Positions 14,148-21,899 of a DNA stretch of 55,246 bases are shown piece by piece (positions within the stretch are counted from its first letter, which is position 1; each line of letters begins with the position of its first letter). The DNA is from Nocardioides sp. zg-DK7169 (GTDB taxonomy: Bacteria; Actinomycetota; Actinomycetes; Propionibacteriales; Nocardioidaceae): the NCBI RefSeq assembly GCF_013155365.1, contig NZ_JABJRA010000017.1:1-55246 (forward strand), given 5' to 3'. Made by a program: the position numbers and the translations under genes. The notes beneath the pieces were generated by a model, which saw nothing but the letters and a program-made list of their open reading frames with translations, had not been told where the DNA came from and made no database searches.

Positions 14148-14930
14148 GTGGCCCGACCGACCGCGACCCGGTGGCACACCACCGCGAGCGCCACCGTCAG
14201 CGTGCTGGTGCTCCTCGCGTCCGTGCTGGCCGGCGCCCCGGCGCTCGCCGGTCCGGTCTCCGACAGCCCGGGCGCCGCGGCGCCGAAGCGCGCGACGTAC
14301 CCCTGGCACACGCGGATCGTGGCCACGACGTTCTGGGTCGGGGAGGTCTTCGACCCGGACGCCCCCGACGGCAGCCAGATGATCTCGACCTACGACGACG
14401 ACTGGTACGCCAGCTACGGCGGCTGCGACGGACGCATCCGCAAGGGCGTGTGCCGCACCGAGCGACGCCTCCGGCGCGACGGCTGGTTCCCGCGGCACAT
14501 GACGCCCAAGCAGAACCCCTTCTACCTCGACGTGCCCTACGACGACCTCAACGACCGCATCGGCTTCCGCCGCCGCGGCGCGGTGGTCCCCTGGGCGTCC
14601 CGCCCGCGGTACGCCGACCTCGTCGACGACCGCTCCGTGAGCCTGATGAAGAACCGCTGGGTGCAGGTCCGCTCGCGGGGACGCACCTGCTACGGCCAGG
14701 TGCAGGACGCCGGGCCCGGGAAGTACCACGACGCCCGCTACGTCTTCGGCCACCGCGACGCCCGCCCGGCCTCGAAGCGCTACAACAACGCCGGCATGGA
14801 CGTCTCCCCCGCCCTCAACGGGTGCCTGGGCTTCCGCGCGCTCAACGGCATGCGCGACCGGGTCTCCTGGCGCTTCGTCGACGCCCGCGACGTCCCGCGG
14901 GGGCCGTGGAAGCGGATCGTCACCCGCTGA
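14148..14930 (+). CDS. Secreted protein, possible double-psi beta-barrel fold
   Basis: 260 residues from GTG 14148 with GGAGG 8-12 bases upstream. Signal peptide: basic start, hydrophobic core VSVLVLLASVLAG, likely cut after APALA near residue 34. The mature part has four or five cysteines (GGCDG, GVCRT, RTCYG, NGCLG) that could pair, and the segments CYGQVQDAGPG and NNAGMDVSPAL that recall the D-G-P and D-(I/V)-S positions of RlpA/expansin-like barrels. If so it may bind or act on cell-wall glycans. That link is inferred from motifs only. It stands as a single gene. Confidence 0.65.
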   Translation: MARPTATRWHTTASATVSVLVLLASVLAGAPALAGPVSDSPGAAAPKRATYPWHTRIVATTFWVGEVFDPDAPDGSQMISTYDDDWYASYGGCDGRIRKGVCRTERRLRRDGWFPRHMTPKQNPFYLDVPYDDLNDRIGFRRRGAVVPWASRPRYADLVDDRSVSLMKNRWVQVRSRGRTCYGQVQDAGPGKYHDARYVFGHRDARPASKRYNNAGMDVSPALNGCLGFRALNGMRDRVSWRFVDARDVPRGPWKRIVTR

Positions 14931-14993
14931 CGGCCGAGCAGGTCACCTGACCGGAGGCGCGTGTCGCGGCGCGCGGACGGGAACAGGGCACCC

Positions 14994-15518
14994 ATGACCG
15001 ACACGACCCCGCTGATCGAGGATCAGCGTCCCTCCCGCGCCCCCGGCCTGCTCTTCGGCATCGGCCTCGGTGGCTTCCTCGACGGCATCGTCCTGCACCA
15101 GGTCCTGCAGTGGCACCACATGGCGAGCGCCACCTCGCACGACCCGGACACCCTCGCCGGCCTGGAGGTCAACACCATGGCCGACGGGTTCTTCCACATC
15201 TTCACGTGGTTCGTCGTGGTCGCCGCCTCGATCGTCACCGTCGCGCTGTGGCGCCAGGGCCGCCTCGCCCCGTCGTGGACCTTCCACGCAGGCGGCGTGC
15301 TGAGCGGCTGGGGGCTGTTCAACCTCGCCGAGGGGCTGGTCAACCACCAGCTGCTCGGCGTGCACCACGTGCGCGACGACCTCGGCGGCCCGCTGTCGTG
15401 GGACCTGGGGTTCCTGGCCCTCGGCGCGGTGCTGGTGGTCGTGGGCGAGCTGCTCCAGCGACGCGGGACGGCGAGCGCGCGGCGGACCGACGACACCGGG
15501 CACGTGGCCGCCCGCTGA
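14994..15518 (+). CDS. DUF2243 membrane protein
   Basis: 174 residues with four hydrophobic segments: GLLFGIGLGGFLDGIVLHQVLQ, GFFHIFTWFVVVAASIVTVAL, AGGVLSGWGLFNLAEGLV and LGFLALGAVLVVVGELL. Conserved histidines sit in the DGIVLHQ-LQWHH and NHQLLGVHH segments, the hallmark of DUF2243. Family members are often next to copper or oxidase-assembly genes, but none is adjacent here. ATG 14994 chosen because PxxRAPGLL opens the family domain; GTG 14961 with GGAGG just before it would add 11 residues and cannot be excluded. Confidence 0.82.
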   Translation: MTDTTPLIEDQRPSRAPGLLFGIGLGGFLDGIVLHQVLQWHHMASATSHDPDTLAGLEVNTMADGFFHIFTWFVVVAASIVTVALWRQGRLAPSWTFHAGGVLSGWGLFNLAEGLVNHQLLGVHHVRDDLGGPLSWDLGFLALGAVLVVVGELLQRRGTASARRTDDTGHVAAR

Positions 15519-15524
15519 TCCTCC

Positions 15525-15563
15525 GCCACCGCGGCCTCGGCGACCCGAGCCGCCGGCGGTGGC
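15525..15563. terminator. Bidirectional terminator between DUF2243 and the zinc-ribbon gene
   Basis: GCCACCGC (15525-15532) pairs with GCGGTGGC (15556-15563), with an inner CTCGG/CCGAG stem. It fills the gap between two convergent stop codons, so it can end transcription from both sides, including the long minus-strand operon. Confidence 0.65.
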
Positions 15564-15788
15564 TCAGCCGCCGCCGGTGCGGGTCGGGCAGTCGGGGTTC
15601 TGGCAGACCCGCTCGTCCACCGGGTCGTCCCCGGCGCCGACCACACCGTCGGCGGGCCCCACCGGCCCGTCGCTCGCCGCCTCCGCGGCGCCGACGTCGC
15701 GGCGCGCCCGCAGCCGGACCGGGGATCCGCAGACCTCACATGGCTTCTCGTCCTCGTACACGCCGGGCCGGTACCCACCCGCGGCCAC
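15564..15788 (-). CDS. Small zinc-ribbon protein
   Basis: 74 residues from GTG 15788. Two cysteine pairs, CEVC near residue 17 and CQNPDC near residue 62, frame an acidic, alanine-rich middle, the layout of a short zinc ribbon with a long insert. It is the last gene of the glycosyltransferase operon, 24 bases after the GT2 stop. No strong ribosome binding site is seen, so it may be coupled to upstream translation. Similar small proteins occur in actinobacteria without assigned function. It could be a partner or simple passenger of the operon. Confidence 0.55.
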   Translation of the reverse strand: MAAGGYRPGVYEDEKPCEVCGSPVRLRARRDVGAAEAASDGPVGPADGVVGAGDDPVDERVCQNPDCPTRTGGG

Positions 15789-15812
15789 GACGCCGCGCCC
15801 CGGGGGGCGAGG

Positions 15813-16634
15813 TCAGCCGAGGCGCACCCAGTCCTCACCACGGCGGGCCACCAGGCCGCGGCGCTCGAACTCCTCCAGCCAGCCGCGCATCGGCCAGCTG
15901 CCCCAGCGGGCGCGGTAGAGCCGGCCGTTGCGCAGGATGTCGTCGAGGTGCTCGATCGGAGGGCTGCTCACCGGGTGGTGCTGGTGGTAGGCCCGCGCGG
16001 CGCCGACCCAGGCCAGGTCCAGCCCCGCGCGCACGACCCGGCGCCCGAAGTCGGTGTCCTCCGCGCCGTACCCGGCGTAGGCCTCGTCGAAGCCGCCGGT
16101 GCGCTCCCATGCCTGCGCCGACAGCGCGAAGGACAGCGACCAGAACAGGTCGGGGTCTCCCCCGGTCTCGACCGCCCCGGGTGCCGGGGCGGGCCTGGCG
16201 GGGTGGGGGTCGTCGAGCTCCTCGAGGCGGTCCAGCGGGTAGCCGCCCGGGCCAGGCGGGGACAGGTAGGTCACCGGGCCCGACCAGACCCGGTCGGGGT
16301 CGGTGGTCACGGCGTCGGCGTAGCCGGCGACCAGCCCGGGACCGGCCAGGCAGTCCACGTCGAGGCCGACGACCACGTCGCAGCCGGCGGCGAAGGCGGC
16401 CTCGAAGCCCCGGTTGCGGGCGGCCGCGAGCGGCAGCCGACGCGGGTCTGCCTCGAGGGCCAGCACCTGCGCCTGCGCGCCGCCGCCCGCCAGCACCCGC
16501 TCGACCTCGGGGTCGCCCATCGCCACCACGACGTAGACGTCGGGCGCCCGCTCCCCCCGGGCGAGGGTGGCCTGCTGGGCGCGCAGGTGGTCGTGGCGCC
16601 CGTGCACGACGCTCACCACGCCGACCGCGGTCAC
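15813..16634 (-). CDS. Glycosyltransferase family 2 protein
   Basis: 273 residues from GTG 16634, which overlaps the preceding stop as GTGA. GT-A fold: AAARNRGFEAA and the metal-binding GLDVDCL (a DxD-type motif), then a galactosyltransferase-like C-terminal part with GGFDEAYAGYGAEDTDFGRR, whose ED pair is the usual catalytic acidic site. There are no membrane helices, so it acts in the cytoplasm or at the membrane surface. It should add a sugar from a nucleotide donor; acceptor unknown. Four glycosyltransferases in a row suggest assembly of one oligosaccharide or glycolipid. Confidence 0.88.
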   Translation of the reverse strand: MTAVGVVSVVHGRHDHLRAQQATLARGERAPDVYVVVAMGDPEVERVLAGGGAQAQVLALEADPRRLPLAAARNRGFEAAFAAGCDVVVGLDVDCLAGPGLVAGYADAVTTDPDRVWSGPVTYLSPPGPGGYPLDRLEELDDPHPARPAPAPGAVETGGDPDLFWSLSFALSAQAWERTGGFDEAYAGYGAEDTDFGRRVVRAGLDLAWVGAARAYHQHHPVSSPPIEHLDDILRNGRLYRARWGSWPMRGWLEEFERRGLVARRGEDWVRLG

Positions 16635-17665
16635 GCCGGCACCTCCACGGGCTCCCCCGCCCGCTCCGGTGCCAGCACCGCGGCGAACCGCTGCGCGGCG
16701 GCGCCGTCGCACCAGGTCGCCCAGCGGGTCCCGTCGAGCGCCGCGGCGCGCGTGAGGCGCTCGGCCCAGCCGGTGGTCGGGAGGTCCTGCTCGACCAGGA
16801 CCGGCCAGCCGCCGGCGCGGATCGCGGCCGCGGAGACCCGCTGCTCCTCGTGCGGGCGCTCCTGCGGCACGAGCACCGCCGGGCGCCGGGCCGCGGCGAC
16901 CTCGGCGACGGCGTTCTGCCCGGCGTGGGTGATCACCACGTCGGCGTCGCGGACCAGGGCGTGCGGGTCCTCCACCCAGGGGCCGGGCGGTCCGCAGACC
17001 CGCCACTCCCAGCCCGGCGCGGAGCGCATCGCCTCGGCGAGGGCCGCCTCGGAGATCTGCGAGCCCCCGGCGCCGCCGAGCACCACGACCCGCGGCGGTC
17101 CCGGCCGGCGGGTGCCCGGCTCGACCACCGGTCGACGCGACAGCGCACCGACCGCGTGCACCCGTCGTACGACGGGCGCGGGGAGGCCGGGCAGCATCGC
17201 CGGGGTCACCTCGGGCGGCCACATTCCCACCAACCGGTCGGCGACGTCGAAGCCGAGCAGGTGCGCGGCGTCGTCGCGGCGACCGGGCAGCACCACGCCC
17301 ACCACCGGTACGCCGTGCAGCCGCGCGAGCAGCGCGACCTCGACCGACACGTCGGCGACCAGCAGCCGCGGGCGGGCGGCGACCAGCCACGCGGAGACCT
17401 GCTGCATCCGCGCCGCTAGGCCGGTGTCGCCGCGCGGCACCCAGTGCAGCCGACCCCGGGCGGTGACGTCGCGGGACTCCCGGCCCCCCTCGTCTCCCGG
17501 CTCGACACCGAGGTCGTCGCGCTCCAGCCGCACCCAGCCGACCCGCTGGTCGGGCGGCGGCTCGAGCGAGGACAGCACCGTGACCGGCTCGCCGAGCGCC
17601 TCCTGCACGGCCAGGGCGCGGTGCAGGTGCCCGCGGCCCTGGTGGTGGACGTAGTAGCCGATCAT
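16631..17665 (-). CDS. MurG/GT28-like glycosyltransferase
   Basis: 344 residues from ATG 17665 (overlaps the previous stop by 4 bases). GT-B fold: the N-terminal glycine-rich loop reads HHQGRGHLHR (8-17), and the C-terminal donor site reads LGGAGGSQIS and VITHAGQNAVAEVAAARRP, the H-x-G-xN-x5-E pattern of GT1/GT28 enzymes, which bind UDP- or GDP-sugars. It is not MurG itself: the sequence is shorter in the acceptor domain and lies outside the division cluster. The glycosyltransferase neighbours suggest a dedicated glycan or glycolipid. Confidence 0.82.
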   Translation of the reverse strand: MIGYYVHHQGRGHLHRALAVQEALGEPVTVLSSLEPPPDQRVGWVRLERDDLGVEPGDEGGRESRDVTARGRLHWVPRGDTGLAARMQQVSAWLVAARPRLLVADVSVEVALLARLHGVPVVGVVLPGRRDDAAHLLGFDVADRLVGMWPPEVTPAMLPGLPAPVVRRVHAVGALSRRPVVEPGTRRPGPPRVVVLGGAGGSQISEAALAEAMRSAPGWEWRVCGPPGPWVEDPHALVRDADVVITHAGQNAVAEVAAARRPAVLVPQERPHEEQRVSAAAIRAGGWPVLVEQDLPTTGWAERLTRAAALDGTRWATWCDGAAAQRFAAVLAPERAGEPVEVPA

Positions 17666-18726
17666 GCGGCCTCGGCCCCGACGAGGCGGGCGTAGCGCTG
17701 CTCGTACTCGCTCACCATCCGGTCCGCCGAGAGCCGCTCCACCGCGTGCCGGCGCACCGCGCGCCGGTCGCAGCGCCGGGCCCGGTCGATCGCCGCCGCG
17801 AGGTCCGCGGGGTCCCCGGGCCGGGCGAGGGCGCCGACGCCCTCGTCGACCAGCTCGGGCAGCGCGCCGCGCGCGTACGCCGCGACCGGGGTCCCGCAGG
17901 CCATCGCCTCCGCGGCGACCAGCCCGTAGGGCTCGTCCCACTCCGGCGTCACGACAGCCACGGCCGCGCGCCCCAGCAGCCGCGCGAGCGCGCGGTGGTC
18001 GAGGTGTCCGGCGTGGACCGCGTCGGGTCCCAGCCGCGGCGCGACGTGCTCGCGGAAGTAGTCGGGATCGGGGGCCGGGCCGACGAGCACGATCGGCAGC
18101 CCGGCGGCGCGGGCCGCGTCGATCGCGACGTGCGGCGCCTTCTCGCGCACCAGCCGGCCCGACCACACCGCCGGTCCCCCGCCGGGCCCGAGCGACCAGG
18201 TCTCGACGTCCACGCCGTTCAGCACGGTGTCGCTGGCGACGACGTGGGACCAGGCCTGCGCGGTGCGCCGGCTCACCGCGGTGAACGCCGAGGCGCCGGG
18301 CGCGGTGGCGATCGCCGACTCCAGCCACGGGACCGGCGGGGTGTGCAGGGTCGTGAGCAGCGGGACGTCGAGCATCGGCGCCATCGCGACGGGCAGGTGG
18401 TGGAGGCTGTGGTTGTGGACCAGGTCGAAGCGCCCGGCGCCGTCGCGGGCGAGGTCCAGCATCAGCGAGAGGTAGGCGTGGTGCTCGGCCATCCAGGTCG
18501 CCGCGGGGGCGTTGACGTCGCGCTGGGCGGCCGGGCTGGCCTCGAAGGTCCCGGCGTCGATGAGGGTGACGGGCAGGTCCGGGTCGCTGCCGGACGCGGC
18601 GAAGAGGGAGACCTCGTGCCCGCGGGCGGCGAGCTGCCGGGCGAGCTGGTGGGTCAGTGCCTCCAGCCCGCCGGCGAACGGCTCACGCACCGGGTAGCGG
18701 CTCGAGGCGATCAGGCAGACGCGCAT
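17662..18726 (-). CDS. Glycosyltransferase family 4 protein
   Basis: 354 residues from ATG 18726. Typical GT4 GT-B enzyme: PFAGGLEALTHQLARQLAARGHEV at the start (the GGxE acceptor loop), FDLVHNHSLHH, VLNGVDVETW before the donor domain, and TPEWDEPYGLVAAEAMACGTPV with the E-x7-E motif (E in WDEPYG and E in AAEAMA). These retaining enzymes transfer sugars such as mannose or glucose. It begins 4 bases after the stop of the preceding gene, so both are in one transcript. Donor and acceptor unknown. Confidence 0.9.
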   Translation of the reverse strand: MRVCLIASSRYPVREPFAGGLEALTHQLARQLAARGHEVSLFAASGSDPDLPVTLIDAGTFEASPAAQRDVNAPAATWMAEHHAYLSLMLDLARDGAGRFDLVHNHSLHHLPVAMAPMLDVPLLTTLHTPPVPWLESAIATAPGASAFTAVSRRTAQAWSHVVASDTVLNGVDVETWSLGPGGGPAVWSGRLVREKAPHVAIDAARAAGLPIVLVGPAPDPDYFREHVAPRLGPDAVHAGHLDHRALARLLGRAAVAVVTPEWDEPYGLVAAEAMACGTPVAAYARGALPELVDEGVGALARPGDPADLAAAIDRARRCDRRAVRRHAVERLSADRMVSEYEQRYARLVGAEAA

Positions 18727-18730
18727 GCAC

Positions 18731-19852
18731 TCACCCGAGCAACGAGCGGTAGAGGGCGTCGTGGGCGGCGGCCACCGCGGCGCGCTGGGCGCGCCGCGAC
18801 TCCACGCTGGCGCCGAGGCGGGGGCGCTCGCTCCAGGCCTCGCGCACCGCGGCGGCGAGCGAGGCGGTGTCGACGCCGTCCTCGTCGTGGACGTAGCCCA
18901 GCACGGGTCCCTGGTCGGCGAAGTGGCCGCAGCTGGGCGCCACCACCGTGGTGCCCAGGTCGCGGCAGGCCTCCAGCCATCCCGAGTGGGTGCCGAAGCG
19001 GTAGGGCAGCACCGAGACGTCCAGCGAGGACAGGTAGCGCCACAGCTCGTCGTCGGGCAGGAAGTCGTGGACGTGCAGCTCGAGGCGGCCGCGCCCGGCC
19101 TCGGCGTGCAGGTAGTCCGCAAGCTCGGGGTCGCGGCGGGCGCCGTCGTCGTCGAGCACGTCGCGGTGGCCGTTGACCTGCAGCACCGCGTCGGGCAGCG
19201 CCGCCACCGTCTCGACCAGGGTCGGCAGGACCGCCAGCGGGTCCATGCTGGCGCGCAGGCTCTTCACGTGCACGCCGACCCGGAACGGCGCTCCGGTGCG
19301 GGCCGCGCGCTCGCGCTGGAGCCGGGCCATCGTGGACAGCTCGACGACGTGCGGGTGCGGCAGCACGATCGCCTCGCGTCCCCAGCGCCGCTCGATCTCC
19401 CGTGCCGCGCCCTCGGTGAGAGTGACCAGCGCGTCCGCGGCCGGGACCAGCACGTCGAGGTGCGCGTCGTGGGCCGCCCGGTCGAGGTGGTGGGGGTTGC
19501 GCAGGTCGTGGGCGGTGTAGACGAACGGCGCGCCGCGCTCGCGCAGCACCGCGACGAGCTCGCGCAGCCGGGCGGGGTCGCAGGCGTCGAAGCCGAAGTG
19601 CAGGTGGAACAGGTCGAAGTCCGCGCTCGCGGCCCACTCCGGGTCCAGCATCACCGGCGGCCACCAGGTCGCCCCGGCCGGACGGTCGGGGTGGGCCGGG
19701 TCCGGGTCGGGGAGGCGGTACGGCGCGGTGCCGTGCTCGGGGGCGAGGTGGCGGACGTAGACGTGCCCGGAGGGCACCGACGCCACCCGGACCGGCCGGT
19801 CGTGGGGGGTCGCGCTCCGGTGCCGTCCGGGGGCGCTGCTGGTGGTGGTCAC
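18731..19852 (-). CDS. GT4-like glycosyltransferase
   Basis: About 373 residues if GTG 19852 is used; a TTG at 19894 gives 387, and neither has a clear ribosome binding site. GT-B fold with FDLFHLHFGFDACDP and FVYTAHDLRNPHHLD in the N-domain, VLPHPHVV at the hinge, and PYRFGTHSGWLEACRDLGTTVVAP in the C-domain in place of the usual E-x7-E region, where E in WLEACRDLG is the likely sugar-binding residue. It is the first of four glycosyltransferase genes in the operon. The N-terminal 40 residues are low-complexity and poorly conserved looking. Confidence 0.8.
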   Translation of the reverse strand: MTTTSSAPGRHRSATPHDRPVRVASVPSGHVYVRHLAPEHGTAPYRLPDPDPAHPDRPAGATWWPPVMLDPEWAASADFDLFHLHFGFDACDPARLRELVAVLRERGAPFVYTAHDLRNPHHLDRAAHDAHLDVLVPAADALVTLTEGAAREIERRWGREAIVLPHPHVVELSTMARLQRERAARTGAPFRVGVHVKSLRASMDPLAVLPTLVETVAALPDAVLQVNGHRDVLDDDGARRDPELADYLHAEAGRGRLELHVHDFLPDDELWRYLSSLDVSVLPYRFGTHSGWLEACRDLGTTVVAPSCGHFADQGPVLGYVHDEDGVDTASLAAAVREAWSERPRLGASVESRRAQRAAVAAAHDALYRSLLG

Positions 19853-19923
19853 TGGCTCGAAGTACCCGAGCGCATCCCGCGGCACGACCCCCAAATGGGT
19901 GACCTCGCTCCCGCCACCTCCGC

Positions 19924-20718
19924 TCAGTCGCGCGGCTTCGTCAGCCGGGCCAGGAGGGGCGTGGCGAGCGCATCGGGCAGGTGGGTGCCGATCTCGGCCT
20001 GGAGCCGGTTCTTGAACGACCCCGGCACCACGCTCGAGCGCCCGGCCATCATCGCCTCGAAGCCCTCCTTCGCGACGGTCTCCGGGTCGTCCTTGTCCTT
20101 CATCTGACCCAGCCTGGTGTCCTCCATGTCGGCGCGCGCGAAGAACTCGGTGTCGGTCGGGCCGGGCATCATCGAGGTCACCGTCACCCCGGTGTCGCGC
20201 AGGTCCCGGCGCAGTCCCTCGGCGAAGGAGTGCACGAACGCCTTCGAGGCGGCGTACGTCGCCTGGAACGGCCCGGGCGCGACGGCGGCGATCGAGGAGG
20301 TGATGAGGACCCGGCCGCGCCCCGCGGGGACCATCACGCGGGTCGCGAGCTTGGCCAGGTGCACGGTCGAGCGGACGTTGAGGTCGATCAGGCCGAGGTC
20401 GTCCTGCAACGGGATCTGGTCGAAGCGGCCGCTCACGCCGACCCCGGCGTTGAGCGCGACCGCCTCCAACCGGGCACCGACGGCGTCCACCGCCGCCCAG
20501 GTGCTGTTGACCCCGCCGGGGGTGCGCAGGTCGGCGAGCACCGGCACCACCCGGCGCCCCGACGACTCGAGCTCACGGGCGACGTCGTGGATGCGGTCCT
20601 CCTCCGCGACCACCACGACGTCGAAGCCGTGATCGACGAACTGGCGGGCCAGGGCCCGTCCGATACCGGTCGAGGCACCGGTGACCAGGGCGAGCGGGGC
20701 GTCGGTGTGGGAGTCCAT
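19924..20718 (-). CDS. Short-chain dehydrogenase/reductase
   Basis: 264 residues. The nucleotide loop TGASTGIG (14-21), NAG in ALNAGV, and the catalytic S...YxxxK as TSSIAAV...TYAASK define a classical SDR. NAD(P)-dependent oxidation or reduction of an alcohol/ketone is expected. The C-terminal segment PGPTDTEFFARAD resembles SDRs of stress-linked gene sets in actinobacteria. It lies in the same direction as, and about 70 bases before, the glycosyltransferase block, and 54 bases after the epimerase stop. Substrate unknown. Confidence 0.9.
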   Translation of the reverse strand: MDSHTDAPLALVTGASTGIGRALARQFVDHGFDVVVVAEEDRIHDVARELESSGRRVVPVLADLRTPGGVNSTWAAVDAVGARLEAVALNAGVGVSGRFDQIPLQDDLGLIDLNVRSTVHLAKLATRVMVPAGRGRVLITSSIAAVAPGPFQATYAASKAFVHSFAEGLRRDLRDTGVTVTSMMPGPTDTEFFARADMEDTRLGQMKDKDDPETVAKEGFEAMMAGRSSVVPGSFKNRLQAEIGTHLPDALATPLLARLTKPRD

Positions 20719-20772
20719 GCCGCCCGGTCTCCACCGCGGCGGCGCGCATGCGCCCCCGGCCCCGGGGAGGCC

Positions 20773-21831
20773 TCAGGGCATCCGGCGCCGGCTCACCGTG
20801 CCCTGGCGCACGGCCCGGCGCAGCCCGTCGGCGATGGTGCGCTCGCGCAGCACCTCGGCGTCGCCATGAGCCGCGTCCGCCATGCCCGCGACCGCCTCGG
20901 CCAGGACGTCGTGCGCGGCCTTCCGCGGCTCCCAGCCGAGCTCGGTGCGTGCCCGGGTCGTGTCGAGGACCGGGACGCCGTACGCCATGTCCAGCCAGCC
21001 CGCGTCGATCGGCTGGAGGTGGGCGCGCCAGGACAGGTCCGCGGCGGCCCGCAGCACCGGGAACGGCACGTGCACCGGCCGGGCGCCCAGCACCCCGGCG
21101 ATGTCGCCGTGGTCCAGCACCGGATCGGTCGCCAGGTTGAACGCCCCCGGCGCCCGCGCCTGGAGCATCCGCGTCATCGCGTCGGCGACGTCGTCGGCGT
21201 GCACCACCTGCAGGGTCACCCGGCGGTCCAGCGGCAGCACCGGCACGTGGCGCAGCACCCGCGCGGGCACCACCGTGGGCAGGAAGTAGCGCAGCTGGGC
21301 GCTGCTGGCGCTGCGCTGGCCGATGATCCCGGGCCTGGTGCGGGTGAGCACCACACCGTGCCCGGCCTCGAAGTCGTCGAGCAGCCGCTCGGCGGCGGCC
21401 TTGTGCCGGCTGTACGGCGAGGCCTGGATCCCACCCGTGGGCCAGTCCTCGGTGACCGGCCGGTCGTCCAGGCGCGGCGAGTACGCCCCGATCGAGGACT
21501 GGTGCAGCAGCTGTCCCACCCCGGCGGCGGCGACCGCGTCGAGCACCCGCCGGGTCCCGCCGACCCCGACCTCCTCGAGGTAGTCGATGCGGTGGGTGGG
21601 CTGGAAGCCCCACACCAGATGCACGACGGCGTCCGCGCCGCGGAAGGCGGCGACCAGTTCGTCGTGGCACTCGCGCGACAGGTCGGCGCGCACCCACTCC
21701 TGCGGGCCGTCGTCGGCACCCGGGGCCGGCGGGCGGCGGGCGATGCCGACGACCTCGTGACCGCCCGCGCGCAGCCGCCGCGCGAGCGCCGTACCGACGT
21801 TGCCGGACGCACCGGTGACGACCACGCGCAT
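20773..21831 (-). CDS. NAD-dependent epimerase/dehydratase family protein
   Basis: 352 residues. Extended SDR: GASGNVG (7-13) for NAD(P), DAVVHLVWG, and the active site SSIGAYSP with YSRHK as the YxxxK pair. Family members epimerise or reduce nucleotide sugars, or reduce steroid- or lipid-like substrates. The LVWGFQPTHRIDY segment is typical of the actinobacterial subgroup of unclear substrate. ATG 21831 follows a GAGGA-type ribosome binding site (GAGGATCC). In this operon a sugar nucleotide or a lipid alcohol are both possible substrates. Confidence 0.87.
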   Translation of the reverse strand: MRVVVTGASGNVGTALARRLRAGGHEVVGIARRPPAPGADDGPQEWVRADLSRECHDELVAAFRGADAVVHLVWGFQPTHRIDYLEEVGVGGTRRVLDAVAAAGVGQLLHQSSIGAYSPRLDDRPVTEDWPTGGIQASPYSRHKAAAERLLDDFEAGHGVVLTRTRPGIIGQRSASSAQLRYFLPTVVPARVLRHVPVLPLDRRVTLQVVHADDVADAMTRMLQARAPGAFNLATDPVLDHGDIAGVLGARPVHVPFPVLRAAADLSWRAHLQPIDAGWLDMAYGVPVLDTTRARTELGWEPRKAAHDVLAEAVAGMADAAHGDAEVLRERTIADGLRRAVRQGTVSRRRMP

Positions 21832-21899
21832 GGATCCTCCTCGATCAGGGCCGGGGCCGGCTCGGTACCCGCCGGCCCCGCGGGCATGTGACGTCTCGG

